A DNA stretch of 22,868 bases, from positions 1 to 22,868 of the forward strand of contig CAMPKM010000003.1 in assembly GCA_946887155.1 (NCBI GenBank). The letters are read 5' to 3'. Of this stretch, positions 7,798-15,655 are shown one piece after another (the first letter of the stretch is position 1; each line of letters opens with the position of its first letter). The stretch is from an uncultured Gemmatimonadota bacterium. Its GTDB lineage: Bacteria > Gemmatimonadota > Gemmatimonadetes > Gemmatimonadales > Gemmatimonadaceae. Position numbers and translations under genes: made by a program. The notes beneath the pieces were generated by a model. That model was not told the origin of the DNA. It saw nothing but the letters and a program-made list of their open reading frames with translations, and did no database searches.

Positions 7798-8963
7798 TCG
7801 AAGAACTTCTTTCCTTCCTTCACCATGGTCCTGAGCAACGGACTGGATCGATAACGCTCCTCGCCCGAGTCTTCCCGAAGGCGCTCGATCTCCTCGACGA
7901 CGTGCAGCAGGCCAAGTTCATTACCCCAGGCCAGCGGACCGCGCGGGTAGTTGACGCCCCGGGTCATCGCCAGGTCGACGTCGGCCGGCGACGCGATGCG
8001 CCAGCGGACCACTTCGGCCGCCTCGTTCACGAGCATCGCCAGTACCCGCATGACGATTTTCTCGCCAAGCACGCGATCCTCGGTGGCCGGCCGGGGAGAC
8101 GCGTTCGGTCCGTAGTCGTAGAAGCCCTGGCCGGTCTTTCTGCCTAACCATCCCGCCTCGACGAGCCGCCGCTGAGTGACGGAAGGCTTGTAGCGCGCAT
8201 CGTAGTACGTCGCCCGCCAGACCGACTCGGTTACGGCGTAATTCACGTCGTTGCCGATGAAATCCATCAGGAGGAATGGCCCCATGCGGAAGCCGCCAAG
8301 CTCGCGCATCGCCCAGTCGATCGTGGGCGCGTCGGCGATGCCTTCCTCGAGCATGCGCAGCGATTCGCCATAAAACGGCCGCGCCACGCGATTCACGATG
8401 AAGCCCGGTGAATCCGCGGCCAGCACCGTAACCTTTCCCCAACCTTCTGCGAGTCCCTTTGCCGTCCGGATGACCTGCGTCGAGGTCTGCGCACCGGGAA
8501 TGATCTCCACGAGCGGCATGATCGGCGCCGGGTTGAAGAAGTGCATCCCGACGACCCGGCCCGGCGTATGGCAGGCGGACGCAATGGACGTCACCGAGAG
8601 CGACGACGTGTTCGTGGCCAGAAGGCACTCTTCGCCGACAACGGTTTCGAGCGCGCTGAACAGCGATTGCTTGGCATCGAGCCCTTCGATGATCGCTTCG
8701 ACAACCAGCCCGCATTGGGCAAAATCGCCAAGGCCCATCGGGAGCGAGGCAATGGAAAGATTCTTCGCCGCCGCCTCGGCCACGGCTTTCGTCAGGCGGC
8801 CCTTCTCCATTTCCCGCGACAGTGACGTTTCGATGATCTGCTTCGCCTTGAGCGCGGCGCTCTTTTCGACGTCGGCAAGGACGACCGGATGGCCATTCCG
8901 GAGTGCGACGTGCGCGATGCCCGATCCCATCGCCCCCGCCCCGACGATACCAACGGGAATCAT
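7794..8963 (-). CDS. paaH: PaaH: 3-hydroxyacyl-CoA dehydrogenase
   Basis: A 389-residue NAD-dependent dehydrogenase acting on 3-hydroxyadipyl-CoA. The Rossmann domain begins at the N-terminus (VGIVGAGAMGSGIA, residues 4-17). The catalytic region has Ser120/121 in ATNTSSLS, His141 in GMHFFNP and Glu153 in LVEIIPG, followed by PGFIVNR (186-192) in the hinge to the C-terminal helical domain. A partial second C-terminal domain ends the protein (NYPRGPLAWGNELG). It is shorter than E. coli PaaH (about 475), so the duplicated C-terminal domain is reduced. ATG at 8963 overlaps the paaG stop as ATGA; a longer reading frame upstream is only out-of-frame paaG. Confidence 0.92.
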   Translation of the reverse strand: MIPVGIVGAGAMGSGIAHVALRNGHPVVLADVEKSAALKAKQIIETSLSREMEKGRLTKAVAEAAAKNLSIASLPMGLGDFAQCGLVVEAIIEGLDAKQSLFSALETVVGEECLLATNTSSLSVTSIASACHTPGRVVGMHFFNPAPIMPLVEIIPGAQTSTQVIRTAKGLAEGWGKVTVLAADSPGFIVNRVARPFYGESLRMLEEGIADAPTIDWAMRELGGFRMGPFLLMDFIGNDVNYAVTESVWRATYYDARYKPSVTQRRLVEAGWLGRKTGQGFYDYGPNASPRPATEDRVLGEKIVMRVLAMLVNEAAEVVRWRIASPADVDLAMTRGVNYPRGPLAWGNELGLLHVVEEIERLREDSGEERYRSSPLLRTMVKEGKKFFE

Positions 8964-9736
8964 TGGCCGCGAAAGACTGGCGGCCTCTTGGCGCGGAACG
9001 CCGCGACGCCTTCGGCAAAGTCGCTCGTGCGACCCGCTTGGGACTGCAGGTCCGCCTCGAGGTCGAGCTGTGCATCGAGGTCGTTCACCAGCGACTCGTT
9101 GAAGGCCTGCTTGGTGAGGCCGAAACCACGAGTCGGTTGTGTCGCGAGCGTAGTAGCGACCTCCAGCGCGTGCGGGAGGAGAGCGGCCGGTTCGGTGGTG
9201 TCCCAGATCAGGCCCCAATCGCGTGCCTGGGCGGCGCCCATCTTGCCGCCTAACAAGGCAAGACCGTTCGCCCGCGCCAGGCCTGCCAGTCGCGGAAGGA
9301 TGAACGTGCCGCCGCTGTCCGGTATCAGGCCGATCCGGCTGAACGACTGGATGAACGACGCCTCTGTCGACGCAAAGACGATGTCGCAGGCGAATGCCAG
9401 GTTCGCCCCCGCGCCGGCAGCGACTCCGTTCACGGCGCAGACCACCGGCTTCTCGAGCCGCCGGATTGCGCGTATCACCGGGTTGTACTGCGCGCGCACC
9501 GTTTCGCCGAGGTCGGCCGCGGGATCCACGGCGGCCAGGTCCTGTCCGGCACAAAAGCCACGGCCTTCACCGGTGATGAGCACGGCACGAATGGCAGCGT
9601 TGGCTGCGGCGGCGGCGAGCGCGTCCTGAAGCTCGCGGGCCATCGGAAGATTGAAGCTGTTGAGAACTTCGGGCCGGTTCAGCGTGATAATCTGAACGGC
9701 GTCCCTGATCTCTACCTTGATGTGCTGGTATTCCAT
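8960..9736 (-). CDS. paaG: PaaG: ring-1,2-epoxyphenylacetyl-CoA isomerase
   Basis: A 258-residue crotonase-fold isomerase that converts ring-1,2-epoxyphenylacetyl-CoA to oxepin-CoA. It follows E. coli PaaG (262 aa) closely: TLNRPEVLNSFN, GRGFCAGQDL (59-67), VCAVNGVAAGAGANLAF (99-115) and IGLIPDSGGTF (135-145). Asp140 matches the catalytic Asp136 of E. coli. The two glutamates of ordinary enoyl-CoA hydratases are replaced (Asn112 and Ser131 regions), as expected for PaaG. It is the first gene of the paaG-H-I-J run, 52 bp downstream of the HEAT-cyclophilin stop, with a plausible promoter in that gap. Confidence 0.94.
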   Translation of the reverse strand: MEYQHIKVEIRDAVQIITLNRPEVLNSFNLPMARELQDALAAAAANAAIRAVLITGEGRGFCAGQDLAAVDPAADLGETVRAQYNPVIRAIRRLEKPVVCAVNGVAAGAGANLAFACDIVFASTEASFIQSFSRIGLIPDSGGTFILPRLAGLARANGLALLGGKMGAAQARDWGLIWDTTEPAALLPHALEVATTLATQPTRGFGLTKQAFNESLVNDLDAQLDLEADLQSQAGRTSDFAEGVAAFRAKRPPVFRGQ

Positions 9737-9761
9737 CGCGTTCCGGAAATCGTCTGCGCGA

Positions 9762-9792
9762 AAACTAGCGCCGGTTCCGTCTGATTTGTCAG
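9762..9792 (-). promoter_or_regulatory. Putative promoter for paaGHIJ
   Basis: On the minus strand CTGACA (9792-9787) resembles a -35 box and TAGTTT (9767-9762) a -10 box, with a 19-bp spacer. The start of transcription would be roughly 15-20 nt upstream of the paaG ATG. The -35 overlaps the stop of the upstream gene. The wider word CTAGTTTTCGC resembles CTAGATTTTCGC upstream of the E1 gene. Confidence 0.4.
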
Positions 9793-11915
9793 GGCACCAC
9801 GCGAACAGACGCGATCACGTCCCCTTCGAGGATCCGGTCCACCACGTCCATACCGCGCACGATGGTGCCGAGAACCGTGTACTCGTGGTCGAGCCGGAAA
9901 TTATCGACGAGGTTGATGAACCATTGCGCGTCTCCCGTGTCGCGCCCGCGCGTCGATATGCCGACGGTACCGCGCGCGTGGTGGGCCAGGCCGAGTTCAT
10001 CGCGCATGAACGGACCATCGCCGACGTACTCGTTCATGCCCGGACTTCCGCCCTGAAGCACGAAATTGGGCACGACGCGGTGAAAGGTGAGCCCGTCGTA
10101 GTAACGCCGTCGGACGAGGTCGATGACGCGCGCGGCCGACATCGGCGCCACGTCGGCGTCGAGCAGCACCTCGAACGTACCGCCACCGGTAGATGGTGAC
10201 ATGGTGACGCGGAGGCGAATCGTTCCCGACGGCGGCATCACCAGCTTTGACCCTCGCCGGCCGGCGACACGTGGAGGAGGATTGCGCGTCAGGTGTGTGT
10301 ACACGCTGGCGGCTTCGGTAGCGACGACGGGGTCGACGTCTGTCAGGAGCCGGGGAAGCACCGCGGCGCTTTCACGATCCCCGATGTCACGCAGCCGTGC
10401 GAGCAGTTCCATCCGGGGGTCGCGCGAGGTCTGTCGTTGTTCGCGGGAGATCCTCAGCAGTGCTGCGACCACGGCTGGCCGCGCCAGAGCGGGAGCAGGT
10501 GTTCCGCGTAAGGCACGCGCGGCAGCGAGGACGACGTGGTAGTCGCTGCTGGCCAGCGCCCTCGCGTACACCGAATCAAAGGCATGGCCCGCGATTGTCG
10601 AGAGTCCCTGGATCGCCGCTTCCCTGACGTTGCCTACCGAGTCGCGTGCCAGGGTCGACAGCAGCATCGAGTCTCGCATGGCGAGCGCTCCACGTGCGAC
10701 GTACATGCGTACCTGCCAGACCGGGTGCCGGCTCTCGCGCTTGAGCAATGGAGCGGCCGTCGTTGAATCCGCGCGCGCCAGGGCCGCGAGCGCATGCGCT
10801 TTCGCGTGCCACGACACGCCAGTCGCCGCGCGCGCCATTGGCTGCGATGCGCCTACTTCGATGATCCGCGTCAGGGCAGCGACGACCGCGTCACGCTGTG
10901 GGCATGAGCCGCCGAGTGCGTCGATGGCCGCCAGCCGCACGTGGTGAACCGAATCGCCGAGCGCCTGCAGCAACGGCCGGCAATCAGTCGCACCCAGGAG
11001 CAGCCGGTAGACGCGCACCCACTCCAGGCGGACCATCGGTGGGGGATCGTCCGCCACACGCGCCAGTTGTTCGCGCCAGAATGCGCTGTCCGACACGTTA
11101 GGCATCGCGGCGACAGCCAATCGTACTGACTGCGGGTCAGGATCCTCGGAAATCGTTCCACGGACGTCCCTGTGATCAACCGCGCCGTTGGCGGTCAGCG
11201 CGAGCCACGCCGTGCGTCGTATCACTGGCGTATTCGCGACGTCGAGACCGAACGTCAGGACGGATCGCAACCAGGCAACCGCGGCGGGTGAAAGGGCCCC
11301 GAGTGTACGCCGCGATCTGGCCAGGGTGTACAAGCCTTGTGCCATTCCACTCACCACAGAAAACTCCTGTGGCTTCTCCAGACTCGGCTTCACCATCGAA
11401 ATGAGAACCGAGTCAGCGGCCCGCGCCTGACCAGCCTCGCCATACGGTAACCGACCGATGCTCCGTGCGAGCGCCGCCCGGTTTACCACGCTCGTGTCGG
11501 CACTCGCACGATCGCGCAGCATCCGAAAGACAGTGTCCACCAGTTCGCGTTGCGCGGTCGTACGACTCGAATCCGGTGGCAGGCCAGCCAGGCTTTGTGC
11601 CATTGCGTCGGCAACGGTCGCCGTCAGCGATTCATCAGAGAGATACGGGATGATGTGGGCCACCAGCTCGGGCCGTTCCTGCCGTCCGATGCCGCGAATG
11701 GCAATCGTCCGGAGAGCCGGTACGGCTAACCCGTCGATGAGCGGTTTGAGGCCGTCCGGGCCGTCTCCCCGAGCGTCCTCGGCGCGAAGAAGTGCCGTTC
11801 GCGTTACGGCGCCGCCCTGCCAGGGCATCCAGGCAATGACCAGGAGTATCGCCACCAACGCCGCCATCGTTGGCAGCGTGCGAGGCCTTCCCCGGCGGTG
11901 CAACTCGTCAGGCAT
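9789..11915 (-). CDS. HEAT-repeat protein with C-terminal cyclophilin domain
   Basis: About 708 residues. A basic N-terminus and one hydrophobic segment (MAALVAILLVIAW, about 17-29) suggest an uncleaved anchor or signal peptide facing the periplasm. Residues about 50-560 form degenerate HEAT/armadillo-type helical repeats, with recurring motifs such as VRLAAIDALG, VREAAIQGLS and HVVLAAARAL. The C-terminal about 128 residues are a cyclophilin: FHRVVPNFVLQGG with the catalytic Arg, then DAQWFINLVDN and YTVLGTIVRGMDVVD. The repeats probably dock clients or partners for the isomerase. ATG at 11915 is chosen over a TTG 24 codons upstream because it immediately precedes the signal-like region; no clear Shine-Dalgarno decides it. 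Any link to paa genes is only positional. Confidence 0.85.
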   Translation of the reverse strand: MPDELHRRGRPRTLPTMAALVAILLVIAWMPWQGGAVTRTALLRAEDARGDGPDGLKPLIDGLAVPALRTIAIRGIGRQERPELVAHIIPYLSDESLTATVADAMAQSLAGLPPDSSRTTAQRELVDTVFRMLRDRASADTSVVNRAALARSIGRLPYGEAGQARAADSVLISMVKPSLEKPQEFSVVSGMAQGLYTLARSRRTLGALSPAAVAWLRSVLTFGLDVANTPVIRRTAWLALTANGAVDHRDVRGTISEDPDPQSVRLAVAAMPNVSDSAFWREQLARVADDPPPMVRLEWVRVYRLLLGATDCRPLLQALGDSVHHVRLAAIDALGGSCPQRDAVVAALTRIIEVGASQPMARAATGVSWHAKAHALAALARADSTTAAPLLKRESRHPVWQVRMYVARGALAMRDSMLLSTLARDSVGNVREAAIQGLSTIAGHAFDSVYARALASSDYHVVLAAARALRGTPAPALARPAVVAALLRISREQRQTSRDPRMELLARLRDIGDRESAAVLPRLLTDVDPVVATEAASVYTHLTRNPPPRVAGRRGSKLVMPPSGTIRLRVTMSPSTGGGTFEVLLDADVAPMSAARVIDLVRRRYYDGLTFHRVVPNFVLQGGSPGMNEYVGDGPFMRDELGLAHHARGTVGISTRGRDTGDAQWFINLVDNFRLDHEYTVLGTIVRGMDVVDRILEGDVIASVRVVP

Positions 11916-12064
11916 CGGCGTGATGGTCACTGGACGGGATGGAACGATGCTCTCCAACTTACGGCACGGTGCGGACCGGTCCAACAATCGTCTTCAGTGA
12001 CGAATCCCTCTCGAAAGGGGGGCGCCACCGGTCTCACGTCGCTCCCGAAGTGCGTTCCCCTGGC

Positions 12065-12070
12065 TAGATT
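12065..12070 (+). promoter_or_regulatory. Putative -10 element of the E1 gene
   Basis: TAGATT in the context GGCTAGATTTTCGCC, 27 bp before the ATG. No good -35 hexamer lies 16-18 bp upstream. It is supported mainly by its similarity to CTAGATT at 14433 and CTAGTTTTCGC (minus strand) at 9768, each close to a gene start. Confidence 0.35.
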
Positions 12071-12096
12071 TTCGCCGTGATTCCATCGGGTCTCTG

Positions 12097-14223
12097 ATGC
12101 CACCGTCCTCCACCAGGAAGAGAGCCTCTGCGCCGCCACGATCTGGCGTTGACACGCGCCTGGACTGGCGCCGGATCGCGTATCACGCGCTGGTCTCGCG
12201 TTCCATGGACGACAGCGAGGAAGCAACCAACCGGAACCGCAGCTCGGTCCCACGGGACCACCTCGTGCTGTACCAGTTTTCGGCGCGCGGCCACGAGATG
12301 GCGCAGTGCATCCTGGCGTCGCACGTCGATCATCCGCACGATGCGGTCAGCGCGTATTACCGCTCCCGGCCGACGCTTCTCAGCCTCGGCCTGTCCATCG
12401 AGGACGGATTCGCATCGCCGTTAGGCAGGTCGGGCGGGTTCAGCGACGGTCGTGACATCGGCGTCGTCTGCAACCTCTGCCGGGACAGCGGTCCGATCGT
12501 GTTGCCCATGGCGGGAGACGTCGGTTCCCAGTACACGCCGGCGGCCGGCTGGGCGCAGGCGATCACGTATCATCGCGACGTGCTCCAGGACGAGAGCTGG
12601 CGCGGTGCGATCACCGTCGTACTCGGCGGTGAAGCGTCGGTGGCGACCAACGGGTTCTGGTCGTGCCTGACGATTGCGACGACGTTGAAGCTCCCGCTGC
12701 TCTTCTGCATCGAGGACAATGGGCTCGGGATTTCGGTGCGCGGCGAGATGCAGACGCCGGGCGGCAACATTGCCGCGAATCTCGCCTCGTTCCAGAACTT
12801 GTTCATTCGCGATGGCGATGGTACGAATCCCGCGGAGAGCGCCGCGCTCACCGACGAAGTCGTCAGGCACGTGCGCGAAGGAAACGGCCCGGCGATGCTG
12901 CGCCTGACGGTACCGCGTCTGTCCAGTCATTCGGGACCCGACAACCAGCGCGGCTACCGGAGCGAGGCCGAGATCTCGCGGGATTGGGAACGCGACCCGA
13001 TCCCGAAGATGAAGTCGTATCTCGTCCCGGAAGTCCTTTCCGAAGCCGAATGGACCGAGCTCGAACATGAAGTCGAACGTGACGTGCAGGCCGGCCTGAA
13101 AGGAGCACGCGATCGTCCCGCTCCGGATCCGACCGGCATTTTCCGTTACGTCTACGAGGAGCCGGATCAGGAGCGGCCTGCATTCGGTGGCATGCCCATC
13201 GCCGAACGCGAGCGACTCGAGGGATCGCCGGTTCCCGCGGAAACCGGTGACCTGCTGCGCCTGGCCGAAGCCGTGCGTCGAACGCTGGACCACGAGCTGA
13301 CGGTGAACCCGCGACTGCTGGTGTTCGGCGAAGATGTGGGGGTGAAGGGTGGCGTGCACCTGGTCACCGAGGGTCTGCAGCGCAAACACGGCGCGGCACG
13401 CGTGTTCGATACGAGCCTTTCCGAGGAAGGCATCATCGGGCGCGCCGTGGGCATGGCGATCGCCGGCCTCGTGCCAGTGGCGGAAATCCAGTTCCGGAAG
13501 TATGCCGACCCCGCCGCCGAACAACTCAACAACCTCGGTACGCTGCGATGGCGCACCGCAAACCGTTTCTGTGCACCGATCGTCGTGCGCCTGCCGGGCG
13601 GGTTCGGGAAAGACGTCGGCGATCCGTGGCACAGCCTGAGTGCCGAAGTGCAGTGGGCGCACGCCGTCGGATGGCAGGTGGTGATGCCGTCGAATTCGGC
13701 GGACGCGGTTGGCTTGCTGCGGACGGCGATGCGGTCACCGAACCCGACGATCTTCTTCGAGCACCGGTCGCTGCTGATGACCAGCGACGGCAGCGCGAAA
13801 TACCCCGGCGACGATTACGTCATCCCGTTAGGCTCGGCGCGGGTCATCCAGGAAGGCTCCGATGTGACGCTCGTGACCTGGGGGGCGATGGTGCACCGCT
13901 GCGCCGACGCCGTGGCCGTGGGTGACGGATCGGTGGAGCTCATCGATCTGCGGACGATTGCGCCGTGGGACCGGGAAGCGGTGCTCACGTCGGTGCGGAA
14001 GACCGGGCGTTGCCTGATCGTTCATGAGGACACGATGACGGCGGGCTTTGGCGCCGAGGTCGCAGCGGTGATTGCGCGCGAGTCGTTCTGGAACCTGGAT
14101 GCGCCGGTCGACCGGTTGTGCGTGGCGGACATCCCGATGCCGTATCACCCGGACCTGCTCAACGCCGTTCTTCCTTCCGCCGAGCAGATCGCCGAACGGA
14201 TCAGGCTCCTGCTGCAAACCTGA
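12097..14223 (+). CDS. 2-oxoacid dehydrogenase E1, alpha and beta subunits fused
   Basis: A 708-residue thiamine-diphosphate enzyme joining E1-alpha (about 55-360) and E1-beta (about 385-708), most like branched-chain 2-oxoacid dehydrogenase. The alpha half shows LVLYQFSARGHEMAQ, then the cofactor-binding segment from LGGEASVATNGFWS to FCIEDNGLGIS (about 176-212). That segment has GGE in place of the usual GDG/GEG. The beta half shows LLVFGEDVGVKGG, SLSEEGIIGRAVGMAIAG, PIVVRLPGG and IDLRTIAPWD. It would decarboxylate a 2-oxoacid and pass the acyl group to a lipoyl E2. No E2 or E3 is in the window. ATG 12097 gives a short basic N-terminal extension. It is divergent from the HEAT-cyclophilin gene. 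Confidence 0.9.
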   Translation: MPPSSTRKRASAPPRSGVDTRLDWRRIAYHALVSRSMDDSEEATNRNRSSVPRDHLVLYQFSARGHEMAQCILASHVDHPHDAVSAYYRSRPTLLSLGLSIEDGFASPLGRSGGFSDGRDIGVVCNLCRDSGPIVLPMAGDVGSQYTPAAGWAQAITYHRDVLQDESWRGAITVVLGGEASVATNGFWSCLTIATTLKLPLLFCIEDNGLGISVRGEMQTPGGNIAANLASFQNLFIRDGDGTNPAESAALTDEVVRHVREGNGPAMLRLTVPRLSSHSGPDNQRGYRSEAEISRDWERDPIPKMKSYLVPEVLSEAEWTELEHEVERDVQAGLKGARDRPAPDPTGIFRYVYEEPDQERPAFGGMPIAERERLEGSPVPAETGDLLRLAEAVRRTLDHELTVNPRLLVFGEDVGVKGGVHLVTEGLQRKHGAARVFDTSLSEEGIIGRAVGMAIAGLVPVAEIQFRKYADPAAEQLNNLGTLRWRTANRFCAPIVVRLPGGFGKDVGDPWHSLSAEVQWAHAVGWQVVMPSNSADAVGLLRTAMRSPNPTIFFEHRSLLMTSDGSAKYPGDDYVIPLGSARVIQEGSDVTLVTWGAMVHRCADAVAVGDGSVELIDLRTIAPWDREAVLTSVRKTGRCLIVHEDTMTAGFGAEVAAVIARESFWNLDAPVDRLCVADIPMPYHPDLLNAVLPSAEQIAERIRLLLQT

Positions 14224-14239
14224 GCCCGCCAGGCATCAC

Positions 14240-14252
14240 GGGGTCAGACCCC
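14240..14252. repeat. GGGGTCAGAC palindrome, copy 3 (half copy, self-complementary core)
   Basis: GGGGTCAGACCCC is the left-arm core with C as the variable base, which makes the half itself nearly palindromic. No separate right arm follows; an 11-bp tandem array begins at its last base. It lies 17 bp after the E1 stop. Confidence 0.7.
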
Positions 14253-14383
14253 TGCTCCGTCCCTCCTCCGTCCCTGCTCCGTCCCTGCTCCGTCCCTGCT
14301 CCGTCCCTGCTCCGTCCCTGCTCCGTCCCTCCTCCGTCCCTCCTCCGTCCCTCCTCCGTCCCTCCTCCGTCCCTCCTCCGTCC
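14252..14383. repeat. Tandem array of 12 x 11 bp (CTSCTCCGTCC)
   Basis: Twelve head-to-tail 11-mers with no other variation than position 3. Units 1 and 3-7 are CTGCTCCGTCC; units 2 and 8-12 are CTCCTCCGTCC. It fills most of the 251-bp gap between the E1 gene and the VOC gene. The period is close to one helical turn, with a strict pyrimidine bias on the plus strand. There are no spacers, so it is not a CRISPR. Confidence 0.97.
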
Positions 14384-14433
14384 CCGGGGCCGTCGCCGGA
14401 GACCAGCTCGCTCGGGATTCGGGCGGATCGGCC

Positions 14434-14439
14434 TAGATT
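14434..14439 (+). promoter_or_regulatory. Putative -10 element of the VOC gene
   Basis: TAGATT in CGGCCTAGATTCCGG, 35 bp before the VOC ATG. It shares CTAGATT with the site at 12064. No clear -35 is seen; the upstream DNA is GC-rich. Confidence 0.35.
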
Positions 14440-14474
14440 CCGGTCAATTGCTGTCCTACGGAGGGATGTTGACC

Positions 14475-14879
14475 ATGAAACAGCATGACGCGGTGCTGAC
14501 CGAAACGAAGGCGTTCGGGAGTTTCTCCATCGACGACGTGGACAAGGCCCGGACGTTCTATCGCGACACGTTAGGCCTGGAGGTGGCGGATAACATGGAA
14601 GGGCTGGAGCTCGACGTGGGCGGTGGGAACAAGGTCTTCCTGTACCAGAAGCCGAACCATCAACCGGCTTCGTTCACGGTCCTGAACTTCCCGGTCAGCG
14701 ACGTCGAAGTGGCAGTCGACCGTCTCTCCACGAAGGGAGTGCGTTTCGAGCACTACAAGGACATGAACGGCATCACCACGAACGAAAAAGGAATCGCCAG
14801 TGGCGGTGGCGGGCCTGATATCGCGTGGTTCAAGGACCCGGCGGGCAACATCCTTTCTGTACTCAGTCGCGACGACTGA
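14475..14879 (+). CDS. VOC (glyoxalase/bleomycin-resistance) superfamily protein
   Basis: A 134-residue single-module VOC protein. The first beta-alpha-beta unit is FGSFSIDDVDKARTFYRDTLGLEV (about 14-37). The second is FTVLNFPVSDVEVAVDRLSTKGVRFE, and the closing strand is DIAWFKDPAGNILSVLS, the usual end motif. Members bind a metal or act as small-molecule isomerases, dioxygenases or resistance proteins; the substrate cannot be read from this sequence. The start is the ATG at 14475, nine bases after a good Shine-Dalgarno (GGAGGG, 14460-14465). An ATG at 14466 directly abuts that site and is unlikely. Confidence 0.88.
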   Translation: MKQHDAVLTETKAFGSFSIDDVDKARTFYRDTLGLEVADNMEGLELDVGGGNKVFLYQKPNHQPASFTVLNFPVSDVEVAVDRLSTKGVRFEHYKDMNGITTNEKGIASGGGGPDIAWFKDPAGNILSVLSRDD

Positions 14880-14943
14880 CGGATTTTGAGGGGTTTCTGC
14901 GCATGGCGGGGTGAAGCAATCAACCGCCCGCCCCGGAGGCTAC

Positions 14944-15450
14944 ATGCGCGGTACCCGAACGCTGGCCCTGTTAGCGACCGTCGCCGCCCTTGCGTGCGGC
15001 GGCGGCAGCGACGATGACGACGATGGAAATCCGCTGGGTCCGCCCAACGGCGGAGGCGCGACCAACGGCTCGATGACCGCGTCGATTGGGGGCGTGAACT
15101 GGAGCGCGACCGGCACCGTCTCGGTGACGCGCTCCGACCCGAACTACATCGGATTAGGCGCCTCGGGTTTTGGAGGCGGCTCGGCTTACGCCCTCGTCGT
15201 GAGCATCGCGAACGCCACCGGGCCCGGCCCTCACGACCTGAACCTCTACGGTGGCGGCGACGGGTCGTCGCTGATCGTCGGCAGCCAGACTACCGGGTAC
15301 GGTACTGGGTTCCAGGGCGGGAGCGGCACCATAACCATCTCGTCGCTGACAGCGAACCGGATCGTGGGCACGTTCTCGGGTACCCTGGTGCCGACGGGCG
15401 GCGGGACGAATCTCATGGTGACGGGTGGCCAGTTCGACATCACTTTCTGA
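14944..15450 (+). CDS. Small secreted lipoprotein, unknown function
   Basis: A 168-residue protein. Residues 1-19 are a signal peptide (MRGTRTLALLATVAALAC); the cysteine followed by GGGSDDDDDG suggests lipidation and an acidic low-complexity tether. The mature part opens with MTASIGGVNWSATG. This resembles bacterial lipoproteins of the DUF6252 type, in which a conserved G-x-x-W/F segment starts a beta-sandwich, followed by Gly/Ser/Thr-rich beta strands. The start is ATG 14944, with GGAGG at 14935-14939; an earlier GTG (14911) would put a hydrophilic stretch before the signal. It lies 64 bp after the VOC gene on the same strand. No catalytic motif is visible. Confidence 0.7.
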   Translation: MRGTRTLALLATVAALACGGGSDDDDDGNPLGPPNGGGATNGSMTASIGGVNWSATGTVSVTRSDPNYIGLGASGFGGGSAYALVVSIANATGPGPHDLNLYGGGDGSSLIVGSQTTGYGTGFQGGSGTITISSLTANRIVGTFSGTLVPTGGGTNLMVTGGQFDITF

Positions 15451-15457
15451 TTTCATA

Positions 15458-15655
15458 ACGATTTTCGCGGGTAGGGCGGAACGCGGATGAAACGGGGTTG
15501 GCGGATTTTCGCGGGTACGGCTGGCGGCAACGGGAACACCAAAGGGTCCTGAGATGTTCGAGACTGACTGCATTGGTGTTCCCGTTGCCGCCATCAGTAC
15601 CTGCGTGAAACCGTCAATCAGTTTCTTCCGCGTTCTGCCTTTCCGCGGAAATCGC
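15458..15655. repeat. Large two-tier palindrome, copy A (fused to the GxxExxY gene)
   Basis: The inner stem is perfect over 21 bp (15522-15542 with 15573-15593) with a 30-nt loop. The outer arms are imperfect: GGCGGAACGCGGATGAAAC from 15475 matches the reverse complement of 15639 leftwards (GGCAGAACGCGGAAGAAAC). The matching continues outward to CGATTTTCGCGG near 15459 and CCGCGGAAATCGC near 15655. The right outer arm encodes the last eight residues and the stop of the GxxExxY gene. Copies B and C share the outer arms. Confidence 0.9.

Noticed and set aside
8964..9554. A longer fused reading frame extending paaH upstream
   Set aside because: This part is the antiphase reading of paaG; the PaaH Rossmann fold begins right at ATG 8963, which overlaps the paaG stop.
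12421..13662. A 413-codon open frame on the minus strand
   Set aside because: It lies wholly opposite the fused E1 gene and shows no recognisable domain; long antisense frames are common in GC-rich DNA.
14252..14383. CRISPR array
   Set aside because: The 11-bp units are contiguous with no spacers, and no cas gene is present.
14118..14474. A protein with SVPAPSLLRP-like repeats preceding the VOC gene
   Set aside because: It is only the translation of the 11-bp tandem array; a good Shine-Dalgarno places the VOC start at 14475.
15458..15655. Simple intrinsic terminator for the lipoprotein gene
   Set aside because: There is no T-tract after the stem, and the element is far larger than a terminator and recurs in unrelated contexts.
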